From Effrenium voratum (taxonomy: Eukaryota; Sar; Dinophyceae; Suessiales; Symbiodiniaceae), in contig CAUJNA010003777.1 of assembly GCA_963377175.1 (NCBI GenBank), forward strand, positions 132,109-196,108: a DNA stretch of 64,000 nucleotides, given 5' to 3'. The first letter of the stretch is position 1. The number at the start of each line of letters is the position of its first letter. Below the pieces are notes generated by a model that was not told the DNA's origin, searched no databases, and saw nothing but the letters and a program-made list of their open reading frames with translations. Shown piece by piece: positions 47,379 to 56,828 of the stretch. Both the position numbers and the translations under genes were made by a program.

Positions 47379-48189
47379 GTAAAGGGGGGGTTGGGGGGGC
47401 GGCGGCCTTTCAGGGTGTAAGGTATTGAACCAGCCTTTTGTGAAGGTCTAACTGATATTTGCTGAACAACTACCCATTATGCTCTTGCCAGTTTGGGCAG
47501 AAGGGAGGCCCCAAAATTCATCCGGAAGCCAGACCGAAGTCTTTCGCCCTGGGGGTTCACCACCCTCATGACTGTAGGAATCTGCTAAAAAGGGTAGCTC
47601 TCATTGGTACAGCAAGAGAAGCGCAGCAAAATGGCGGACAAATCGCGAGTGTTGCATTCATTCACGGCACATATGTATGAAGCGGCGGCTGCTGGTTCCA
47701 GCAACATGGTGATTAAGGTCTCACAAAAGCACATGAACAAGCCCGTGTGTTGAAATGTGTTGAAAGAACCGTGGCGAGAAAGCAACAACATAATTGAATA
47801 AGCAATCGAGTTTCAACAAACGAACGGTTTTAAGCAACCGTATCTCAACAACTGCGCGTTGAAGCTAGTTTTGGCTCCCATCCACAAACGTGGAACCTTC
47901 ACGTCGCGGGGGTTCTTGTTTCAGACAATTTTCCGGAAGGGGCCGTTTCCCTGGTGAGTTCCATGGCAATGTCGGTCGAGAAAGACAACCCGCTTTCGTT
48001 CCTTAGCTTTCTTTGCAGGCCCGGAACACTGTAACCCGATGCAGAAGGCAAAAGCACGACATCCGTAGAAGTAGAAGCCTTCCAAGTTGTTGTCGCAAAC
48101 CAAAATTTGGGAATCCAAAATTTGCAGGGCCCAAACCGATACCCTGATCGATGCCCAATAGCCAACTCATTAGCCGCCATGCCGAATCC

Positions 48190-48425
48190 AAACAGTTGCC
48201 CTGGAGCTGCCAAAATGCGTTTTGTATACTACACTTATGCTGAACAGTTGCGACTTTCGAGCCAGCCGCCAAAGTGTACTTCGTAGACCACACTTGTATT
48301 GAAAAGTTGCGACTTTCCAGCTGGAGCGGCCGAACTGCTCTTTGTGCACTACACATGTACTGAAAAGTTGCGACTTTGGATCCGGAGCTTTGTATACAAC
48401 ACTTGCCGCGGCGGTTCGAGCTGGA
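48190..48425. repeat. Minisatellite with 59-61 bp units
   Basis: Three to four units of TACTACACTTATGCTGAACA, then GTTGCGACTTTC and a GAGC-GGAGC spacer; GCGACTTT recurs at 48250, 48309 and 48370. A protein-like 20-residue repeat appears in one minus-strand frame because the unit is nearly a multiple of three. Confidence 0.8.
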
Positions 48426-48557
48426 GCTGCCAACTTGTACTCAAATGCTCGCGATGTTCGAGCTAGAGCTGCCGAAGCACTGCAAACCGACGCAGAGCAA
48501 GAAGTCAACAACCAGATTCGAAGGTTACACGTGTTGTCCACGGGGCTGTTTTCCCAG

Positions 48558-48670
48558 CGCGGACGCCCAGGCCGGCCACGTGGCAGGGCATCGGCGAAGG
48601 CTTCGCCGCCGCGGGGGCGCCCAGCCGGAAGCCGGAAGCAGGAAGGGATGCGGAGGTCCTTCGGCCCCCG
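48558..48670 (+). CDS. Gene B exon: probable Kelch/Asp-box segment
   Basis: 113 nt from TTTTCCCAG to CCCCCG|GTTTTG. In the chosen frame it contains TPRPATWQGIGEGFAAAGAP, then SRKPEAGRDAEVLRPP. The T-W-x-x-(I/V)-x...APSR...GRDAxV order is what follows an Asp-box in propeller repeats (W-x-x-V-x...A-P-x-x-x-R-x-G-H). All three frames are open because of high GC, so the frame choice is an inference. GT at 48684 is an alternative donor. Confidence 0.55.
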
Positions 48671-48937
48671 GTTTTGACCATGGGTAACTTTTCCCATGTG
48701 GTGAGAGTCATCTTTTTTTGGTGGTTTCCCCAAAGGTCATCCCATGAAAAGGACCTTCGGACCAACCCCCATGTCAAAAGCACCGCTCCGTTTTTGACCC
48801 CCTCAGTTGGCGGGATATTAACCTACTTGTAAAATGTGCCCGGTTCCTTGCAAGAGCTTTAACTTTTTGGGCAGCGTTGTTGCCACCGGGAGGTCAGATA
48901 GGGCGGCTTCAACATGGCCGTCTCGTGAAGCAATCGC

Positions 48938-49309
48938 ATGGCACTCCCTGACCCTAACAGCAATATATTGGCTGCGTTGTTCAAAGGCGATCTTTGTTTT
49001 GGGTTACGGAAAGATTTGGCCCATTTCCAGCAATCTTCCCATAGGGATTATGGGATTAAAATTGACCAATCCATTTTGAACAGCCCAGCATGGCAGTATT
49101 ATGATATTATGATGCATCACGGGGGTGTTTGCTGTTTGTTTCTCTTGGCGCCTGCGACGTTGAGGGGATCACGGCCGTCCGAATTGGAAACCGGAGGGAC
49201 CACGGAAGCCAGGGGCATTGTTTTGAGAACAGGAGAAGATATGAACGCCCAAAATCCCGTTGGCCATGTTAGCATGTGGTTCTATCTTTGTCGAGATGGG
49301 TTATGGTAA
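48938..49309 (+). CDS. Hypothetical open frame
   Basis: An uninterrupted 123-codon frame (contains LFKGDLCFGLRKDLAHFQQS) between the Kelch and second Ig-like groups. No splice sites were chosen. Frames of this size are expected by chance dozens of times here. Confidence 0.2.
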   Translation: MALPDPNSNILAALFKGDLCFGLRKDLAHFQQSSHRDYGIKIDQSILNSPAWQYYDIMMHHGGVCCLFLLAPATLRGSRPSELETGGTTEARGIVLRTGEDMNAQNPVGHVSMWFYLCRDGLW

Positions 49310-51554
49310 TGCCTGTCATTATGGACCTGTATAACCTTGTTGGTAGAACCAGGAAACAATCGGTTTTGGGAGCTCATGTGAAAGCCAGGAAGAGCATTCT
49401 TCCCCCCATCTCCGTCAAAGAGTTCCTGCTTTGATTGCTCAGAACTCCTGTTTCTCTTTTCACATCTTAGGTTGCCCATGAACATGGACTCAGAAAGGGT
49501 TCCCCCACAAATTGGTCCTCCCCCAAAAAAAACGCAATACCTTTTACCGTCGACCCCCAATACTCCATGCCCCGTGTCATTCATCTGAATGAAGGCCCTT
49601 TTGTGGTCCCACAAGGCTAATTAGTATCCAGCAGGTGTACGTGGAACCCAACAATCCCTCATTTGTAATATGTACCCATGTATATTAATATATTAATAGG
49701 GAGGTGGAGGTGGATTGACGTGGGGCAACATGAGCAGTTTACTCCATGAAGATCCTTTGGGTTCAAGCTTGTTTCGCTTGGGAATTAGAGTAGTTCGGCC
49801 AGATGACGAAACGGGGCCTCAAAAAGGCTGAATGTTGAGGCTCGACCCGGCTTCAGCTTGGTTTGAAGAGAAGCCCAACGCAAAGCACAAGTTTGGGGGG
49901 TCCTAGTTTGACATTTGGATCTGGATCCGACAAGAGTCATGCGCGCTTCCCAGCGAGGCTTTGACGCAGGATGACACCATCTTCCTGCGTGGGTCCTCAG
50001 ACTCGCGCCAAGGGGGTGCCTTGTGCCCCCATGTGTTTCACATTGCTAGACTTAGCGTACCTTTGTATGGAGTTGTTGCAAAGGGAAAAGGAAACCAAAG
50101 CAACATTTTTGGGGTTGCGCTGATGAGTCACTGATCTTCCGGGCCCCATGCAGAAGCTTCCTTTCCGGATAGGATGCAACCGAATTGTCTCGAACAAATG
50201 CAGCGCATATTTGTTTGGGGGGGGAATCCTCCCTCTTTGATGGGAATTTGAGAGAGACCACATGAAACCAACCATGGTTTTTGGGCGGCCTCTCTTTTGA
50301 GAACACTCACAGGCCGGTGTGACTCCTGGATCCGGCCTGAAGGTGGCCAATTGCCTTGCTTCCCATTGGACGTGATGTTCTTTCGAGAAGGCTGTCTGAG
50401 TGTATAAACAAAGAGCATCACCGGGAAGTCAGATAAATTCAAGCGAGCTCTGGCGAGAATGTCTTGGGACCATGGACCCATGCCCAACTCAAATCAAGGT
50501 CGTGCGGGCATCGAAGGGAGCTAAACAGCGTAAGATCCTCAGAGGTTGGGCATCAGGATCCAAGGCAAGCATTGGTTTGGGCGTCCAATGACTCTTAATT
50601 GTCCTTGTTGAGTTTATCCATAGGTGGGGATGGGTGTATTTTGTTTTCAGACCCCCTATTTAGCATCCAGCAGTCCCTCTGTAGGCAAGGTGACCAGACT
50701 AGACTTGACGGTACCCTTCGCACACGGAAGCTCGGTTGTCCAAAGCCGACCTACCTTGTACCCCAGAGGGGTTCCCTTTTAGGTCCCGAAAGGTTGATTA
50801 TTTATTTCCGGGTGCTGTGTTGCACAGGGGCTCTTTTCCAAACAAAATGCGGTGCTGCACCTCCATGGTGGCTGGATTGGTTTCTTCATCATGGTTGTCC
50901 AGGTAGCCAACAAAGTGGAGTCACCGTTCCTTGCCTTTGCAGAAAATCACGGTGGGTGAACCAGGCTATGTGTGTACAAAGGCCCAACAGCATTGCTTGG
51001 CCCGGTGGATCCCAGCTAGCTCTGGCATCCAGCCGCTGGGGATGCTGGCGAAGTTTGCGGGCCAGGGAGGTCGGGGATGTGTTGGGGGTCCAAGTGTTTG
51101 GGCCGGCCTGCGTGCAGGTGATGCAACAAAACACGTCGGTATACCCTACGGGTAGGGTTGCCCTCGCTCTTCGAGCTCGAAGACACACAGCGCAGCTGGA
51201 TTGTCAAAGGGCGTTTTGTTGTAGTTCGCTAAACCGGGAATGGAATCGGGTTGAGCAGGGTTCAAAGCCGCTGGAATCTGACTGTTCCGTGAGCCAGTGG
51301 CGTTCCAATGATTTCAGTAGGGCCAGCCGCTGGCAAGCTGGTTCCAGAAACACATCAGTTCCTTTTAAACCCATCCCCTCATTTCAACCATGGAAGTGGA
51401 CACTGCGGGGTTCCCCAAAAGGGAATAAGTAGTCATTGTAGTCTTAAAACCCTTTAATCGTCAGTGTCCATGATTGGAGGGAGGGTAATCATAGATCACA
51501 TTTCCCCGTAAGGATCCAAGCACCCTCTGATGTTGACCCCTGTTTGGCCCCAAG
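49310..51554. other. Region with a long weak frame and one possible microexon
   Basis: A 277-codon frame (50599-51432, +) is the longest in unique sequence and less likely to be chance (I estimate about 1 in 70 per window). Its composition is Trp/Cys/Arg-rich and unlike the called exons. A rival exon in another frame, 50943-51117, has a good TTTGCAG acceptor and GCAG|GTGATG donor (starts KITVGEPGYVCTKAQQHCLA). I cannot decide between them. Confidence 0.35.
49954..49988 (+). CDS. Possible microexon: FSEAL-like strand
   Basis: 35 nt between CTTCCCAG and CTTCCTGC|GTGGGT. Reads EALTQDDTIFL, which resembles the EALQASD stretch after FS in exon 29041. Very short, so the match may be coincidental. 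Confidence 0.35.
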
Positions 51555-51608
51555 GGCACCCTCACCATGTACTGGTACCATGAGCCTCACGCCCTGTGCG
51601 ACGAGCCC
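51555..51608 (+). CDS. Gene B exon, 18 codons
   Basis: Phase 0-0 between GGCCCCAAG and GAGCCC|GTTTGA. Reads GTLTMYWYHEPHALCDEP. I recall G-x-Y-x-L-C-W-C...C segments from alveolate multi-domain surface proteins; this could be a divergent one (Y-W-Y for C-W-C), a memory-based and weak link. Confidence 0.5.
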
Positions 51609-51804
51609 GTTTGAGGATGGCGGGAGAAGTGCCTGGCGATCAGGAGACGATGTGACTGGGTGAGCGATTTGACTGTTTCTGGGGGTTGTCTAAGTTAGCA
51701 GCTTGGGGTGTTCCCCTTGAACCTATCACTTACAAGGTGACTTTGATAGTAGCCGCAACATGTGGCTAGCAAAACCCGAGAACGTGAAGGTTAACAAGGG
51801 ACAA

Positions 51805-51905
51805 TGCCCTTTCCACAAATAGGTACTGATATCCGCCTTTTTGATTCTGTACTTGGTTTCGGGTAGACCACTTTCATATCGTTTGGTCTTGATTGTGCCT
51901 CAGGT
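51805..51905 (+). repeat. Dispersed repeat family G, copy 3
   Basis: ACTGATATCCGCCTTTTTGA, GGTAGACCACTTTCATATCG and TTGATTGTGCCTCA. Families I (51672-51755) and F (51951-52003) lie on either side. Confidence 0.7.
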
Positions 51906-52894
51906 TGCCCTTCGCACTGCCCACACCTCCAGTGCATTAGTTCTGCCTTTCTTATGGCCAGCTCACTGAGTTCCTTCCCTTCAGATGTCCTTTGGCTACT
52001 GGAGGTTTGGCCAGTTGAGCAGCGGCAATTTTGGGTGGCTGTGTGCCCGGCTTCATGAGTGGCTCTAGGAAGGCCTAGTACACTGTAAAGCTGTAAAATG
52101 TGATGACTTGGTTCTCAGACTACATGGGACCCAAAAGGAGGTTTTCACTTGAAGATCGTGGACAGTTTTTGCGTGCGCCACGTTTGTTTGCCGGATATGA
52201 TTTGTGCAAAGGAACTTGCATTCCTACTACAAAAGCATACCAACAAGCCAAATGCCCAACCAAGCACCTGATCAATTGCCGCTCGCTCCAAACTTACATG
52301 CAACCCAAAAAGTGAGCATCTTCAACAAGGCCCTCCAAACACGTCACTGCGGCGCATGGAGGAGTCTGCCCTGGCCGAAACCCTCGAGTCCTTTACAGGT
52401 GCCTTGGCTCGGTGTTCGACACTGTGTCAAAATAGGGTGATCTCCAAATATGAAGGCGGAAAGGCCGGAAGGCTTGCAGCTAGTCAGCATAAAATGTGGT
52501 GTATGCCATACATATGCACCATACACCATGTACATATAAGATATATTTGTCTCTCTACACAAGTTGCGCCTCTTGGGCCTTCTCAGAGAACACAGCCCTT
52601 TCCTGATAGAATTCTGCCAAGTTGCTGCTGGGTCATTCTCCGTCGAATGTTCGCACTTCAAGGCCTTTAAGTTATTTTAGATGTAAAAGAGAGTGATGAT
52701 TGACCGCCCAAATCAGGCCACACAAAACGAGTTGGAAGTTCAAGGGTGATCCACAAGGCTTTCAAAACCAAGCAAGAGGCATAAACGGTTGTCCTCCTGA
52801 TGTATATGTAGAAAACATGTAGCGGATATATACGGCGCTTGCTTTCTTTTCCCTTCCAGGGTTCAAGAGGGCACCATGAGGGTTTTGCTTGCAG

Positions 52895-52949
52895 GGCCCG
52901 TGGATTCCACCTGTTCCGTCGGCGAGTTACAGCCTTCAGTTGTGGATGG
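52895..52949 (+). CDS. Gene B exon abutting a MITE
   Basis: 55 nt after TTTTGCTTGCAG. Reads PVDSTCSVGELQPSVVD, with the GT donor formed by the first bases of the adjacent Stowaway-like element (GATGG|GTACCC). The C-x-V-G-E-L core may follow the 51555 exon in the protein (inference). If correct, the MITE supplies the 5' splice site of this intron. Confidence 0.5.
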
Positions 52950-52950
52950 G

Positions 52951-53057
52951 TACCCTCCCTCCCACTAACATAGCACCTGCGGGGAGGGTACCTGGAAGAT
53001 CAATTTCCTCTTGAAGCGACCCTTTTGTGAGGTGCTATGTTAGTTGGTGGGAGGGTA
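52951..53057. mobile_element. Stowaway-like MITE with TA target duplication
   Basis: Element 52953-53055 (103 bp) with terminal inverted repeats CCCTCCCTCCCACTAACATA and its near-complement TATGTTAGTTGGTGGGAGGG, arms of about 27 bp, flanked by TA on both sides. Plant Stowaway MITEs (Tc1/mariner group) have a TA duplication and CTCCCTCC ends, so the resemblance is close. No coding capacity. Confidence 0.8.
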
Positions 53058-55812
53058 ATTTGCGACTTTGCCGGACCCTGTATGGGTCAGAATTAAGCCA
53101 GGGGACCATAGGGTGCTGGTCCATGTTTCCATGTAGGGTTCCACTTTCGGGGTTAGCCTATTGTTGACCCACATCCGTATCTATCAAATGGGAAATGGGA
53201 CTGTGAATTGGGCTTCGGTTCCCCTTAAAAGTTCATAAAAGTTCCTTCAAATCAAATCCAAAAGGGAATGTGTTGATAGTTGTCCTTGAAGCAACCGAGA
53301 GTTGGCAAAGCCAATGTATCACCAAAAGCGAAAACACTTCGCTTTGGGCACGCCTTGTTTGACTCGCTGCCCTCTGGCGGTTTGTCGGGCAACAGACCGG
53401 GCAAACCGAAGTCCTAGTGGGGAAGGGTTCCCGTCTTCTGTGGCCTTTGTATGTGCAGTATCATGGCGTGCTTACTAATAGAAGACGAAACGGGCGATTC
53501 CGGATCAGTGGATGAAGGTGCCTTACGGTGGGATCCGTGAACTATGGTTGCGGACATGTTGTACTTCGTTCAGACGTAGGTAGGGATTCCAGATCCAGAT
53601 CTATGTTCGCTTCTGTATTCATTGTGAGTAAAGCAAGTCGCAACAATCTGTTCAATGAGTTGGGGGTTGGGAGGAAGCCAGAAACTGCCCGTGGACCCTT
53701 TCTCCAAACCAAAAGTTTTGACTTTTTGGCCAATCCACTCGGGAAGCAAGAAGCCTTATTCCCATACTATTACTCAGCAAACGAGAGGGCTGCAGATGCA
53801 AACGGCGGACTTGTTCAAGCACTAAATGGGGGGGGTACAACTCCCGCACAAGCCGATGTGATGGCTCTCTGTTTAGATGGCTTGCACCCCTTGATCAGCA
53901 TGCTCTGCTTCATGAACTGGGTTCCCATTACTCGCATTTGTTCAAAGGACGCGGTTTGATGCTTTCTTCTTGCTGGAAGCCTCCCTGCGGCCGAGCTTGC
54001 ATGAGCGGGTGCATTGAGGTTCATACGGCATGTGCGCAAAGCCATCTCACGGAGGAAGTGCCCTTCGCTTACCTTGCGGGTCAAACAAACCACCCAGAGG
54101 TGCCCAATCTGAGAAATACCCCATGTCAGTGGGATTCGATGTGGGCATGGGTCAAAATTAAACCACCAGGGGACCGCAGATGTTAGTCCATGTTTCCATT
54201 TACCCGGGCTCCATTTTGGGGCCATGTCTCCTTTTCGTGTTTCTTAAGGTGATGATCCGCTATTTTGAGAACCCCCCCATGCATGATGTCATGTTTCAAG
54301 CCAACTGCCTGGTGCTGACTGAGGCTTAGAGGACATTTACCTGTCGCAGCGACTCGGCTTGCGTCAGAGACAGGTTTGGATGTATGCCTGGAGTTTAATT
54401 GAGAAATTGCTAATATGGTTGAGTGTTTTCGAGGCCACATTTTTTTGGGGTGGAGGCTGAGGGAGCTGAAAGGAAAACCACAATTTTGGGGGTTCCCCAA
54501 GTTTTGACGCATCCCAGAATCCCCCATTTGAGTAGGACGCCAGTGGTTGAGCGGATTCCTTCCTGACCTCCTTGGTGTTGGTTGCCTTCCGCGCTAAAAA
54601 TGGTCCTGGGCCAAAAAAGGTGCTTCTCGTTTTGCCAGGGTCACTGGACGACTGAGTAGTCAATATTCATCGTTATCTTCTTCAGTGCAGGAGATGACAT
54701 TGGGTGCATTCACCATGTTTGTTTGAAAACATGCCGCAGGATGTGTCTTCTTTAAGGTAGCTTTTTTTTGCTCTTGCTTGAATAGGGAAACGCAGAAGGT
54801 TGTCTTGCAACACAGGGAACTTACCTCTTGAATTGAGCTTCTTAAACTCGGCATGTTTTCTTGGGGAGTGGCTGGCCCAGGGTAGTGGAGTGTCTCTCAG
54901 TCTTAGAGCCGACTAGACTTTATTGGTAGGTTTCTTGATTCTAGGCAAGGCCCCGTATTCTTATTCTGGCCGGAGCATCAACTCTGCAAGTCAGGAAGCC
55001 TCCCTCTTTGGTGGCTAGTTTAAAAGGGACACAGATACCCACAATAGGGAAAGGGTTACTCCAACCGTTCCAGCCCCGTTCTCTTTTGGCATCCTTCCCT
55101 TAGGATAATAGCCCAAAAGACAGGGGAAAGGAATGGTTTGTGAGAAGAACGATTGGGCGAAAGAGCAGGAATTACCCACTAGACATATCCATTTCATGTC
55201 GTGCTGCTACTCGAACAGGATCATCAACTTGAAGAGGTCCACAGTCCAGGAGTGGTTGTTCAAGTTCGGCTCCTGCACTTCAAGAAGAGGAGTTGGTGTC
55301 CAACAAGATGAAGTTCATGCCATGTTGGGTGAGTGAGCAAATCCGCAGAGGCCCGTTACTATCCCACTCCATCGTTGCTTCTGAATAGCAAACACAAAAT
55401 GGTTGATTGGCATCTTGGGGAAAGCAAGGTGAAAATGAGGCTGACAAAACATCTGGAAACCATAGCAGCCAAACCGCAAGAGGTTCGCCAGGCCCCGGAT
55501 TTTATGGCAACCAACAGGAATCCAAGCGTGGGAATGAGTTTCCGGGACACGCCCTGGCCCCAAGTCCTTAGGTCGTTTGAGGGAGTTGAATCGCCCCCTG
55601 CTGTCCTCTCCAATATGTCGCTTGTTAAGGTTGGCTAAATGGAAACACACCGTGTTCGTTTGTGTACCGCAGTTTGAAGTTTGGCAAATGACAAATAATA
55701 TCTAGACACACACAAACCGTTGGTGCATTTTGCCTGTATGTTAGGACTTTAACTTTTTGCCAACTAATGGGTTTGCCGTAATAAACCACTAAAAGTTAGT
55801 CACTTTTAGCAG
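53058..55812. other. Intron-like region with repeats and weak frames
   Basis: Families H (53096-53180, 54158-54232) and C (53705-53755). A short block 54330-54373 (DIYLSQRLGLRQRQ) has AG and GT edges. The frame 55333-55638 (contains HKMVDWHLGESKVKMRLTKH) is protein-like without splice sites, and a GTGAGT at 55326 could end an exon that begins near 55180. Confidence 0.4.
55720..55812 (+). repeat. Dispersed repeat family B, copy 3 (abuts exon)
   Basis: GTTGGTGCATTTTGCCTGTA, CTAATGGGTTTGCCGTAATA, CACTAAAAGTTAGTCACTTT, ending AGCAG. It lacks the GGGAGCAGAAAGCAACC tail of the other copies; exon sequence starts exactly after AGCAG. Confidence 0.85.
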
Positions 55813-55945
55813 GCCTTCGCAGATTTCGCCACCGAGAAACTATACCTCGGAGCGTCAAGATGTTTCTTCCCGCCTCTTTTGGACAGGCCCTACATGGTAC
55901 TTCCCGGCTCCGTCAGCTTGGGCGCTTCCCCGGCGTGCTGGCCTA
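55813..55945 (+). CDS. Gene B exon directly behind a repeat
   Basis: Starts after TTTTAGCAG, the end of a family B repeat. Reads AFADFATEKLYLGASRCFFP, then PLLDRPYMVLPGSVSLGASP. Composition changes abruptly from AT-rich repeat to GC-rich coding. Donor uncertain: ATG|GTACTT (55897) gives 28 codons in phase 0-0, while later GTs near 55952-55964 give a longer exon. Family unknown. Confidence 0.6.
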
Positions 55946-56034
55946 AGACTCGTCCGTCGTCCGGTGGTCCCAAAGGTTTTTGGGGGGTGGCGTTCATTTG
56001 CAAGGGGGTTTGATTAGTTGTCCGTTCTTTTCAG

Positions 56035-56133
56035 CCATCGTTCTTTTCAAACACGGATCGCCATTTCCCCAGGGCTTTTGGCGGTTTGCCAGAAAGAAGG
56101 ATCCCTGGAAAGAATGGGGAAGATACCCCTAGA
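56035..56133 (+). repeat. Dispersed repeat family D
   Basis: ATCGTTCTTTTCAAACACGG, CATTTCCCCAGGGCTTTTGG, then GAAGGATCCCTGGAAAGAAT and GGGGAAGATACCCCTAG. An inverted copy lies at 63834-63933. Confidence 0.8.
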
Positions 56134-56176
56134 CATTTGCGGAATTGGCCATGGGCCAAAATCCAAATCGGACCCC

Positions 56177-56252
56177 CGGTGAACATCCCAATGCAACCAC
56201 TAAAATAGGTTCTAAAATGGGTGGTGCACCTACCCCAAAATGGTATCATTGT
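56177..56252 (+). repeat. Dispersed repeat family E, copy 3
   Basis: CCGGTGAACATCCCAATGCA, CCACTAAAATAGGTTCTAAA, GGTGGTGCACCTACCCCAAA. Immediately follows family D and a GGCCATGGGCC palindrome. Confidence 0.8.
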
Positions 56253-56755
56253 CTGTTTTGTTCCACTGGAAGCTTTGGGGTCGATAGGCCCAAATCAGCT
56301 CCAGGGTGGGTCTGGGTGCAGTCAGGGTTCCGGAAGAGTTCCGCAAGGTTGCCGTTGGGGATATCACCTGGTTTTGATTTTCCCAGGTTGGCATTAAAGG
56401 GAAACTATCATGACTGGAGAGTTTAGCCAGGGGACTTAAGCCAGAGAGGGTATTGTATGTTGTTTGGAGTTATTCCGCTTTTCAGTGCTCTTTTTGTTTC
56501 GGTGGGAGGATGATTGGGGGCGTCGATTCCACCGATTCAGGGAGAACATGAGCCGTTTCACCCCGTGACGTATGGACGTATGTCCTTGGGTGCAAGTGTT
56601 ATTTCAGGCTTTGGAGCTATCAGATATACAGACAGCCATGTTTGAGAATCATGTTTGGAGCCATGTCCGAATTCTCAGGGTTTGGAGCTATCATGTCCAT
56701 GTTTGAGACTTCGGACAGCCAAGGCCGAGCCCAGATTTGCCCCGCTCTTTTTAAG

Positions 56756-56828
56756 GCGGCCTGACGCCAACTTCACCATCCTCTTCTCGGAGCGGCGTAA
56801 CCGACTGGGGGCGACAGACATGTTGACC
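56756..56828 (+). CDS. Gene B exon: second SbsA-type Ig-like start
   Basis: 73 nt from CTTTTTAAG to TTGACC|GTTTTC. Reads RPDANFTILFSERRNRLGAT then DMLT. A-N-F-T-I-L-F-S-E parallels S-N-I-T-L-F-F-S-E of exon 29041, the signature strand of SbsA/Big_5 Ig-like domains. It begins with one base of a split codon. Confidence 0.65.

Noticed and set aside
48170..48733. 187-codon minus-strand frame with a 20-residue repeat
   Set aside because: The repeat follows from a 59-61 bp minisatellite; the frame overlaps a better + strand exon candidate at 48558-48670.
49282..49614. 110-codon minus-strand frame
   Set aside because: No splice sites, overlaps repeat-like GGGGGAGGACC sequence, and lies opposite all supported exons; its length is within chance expectation.
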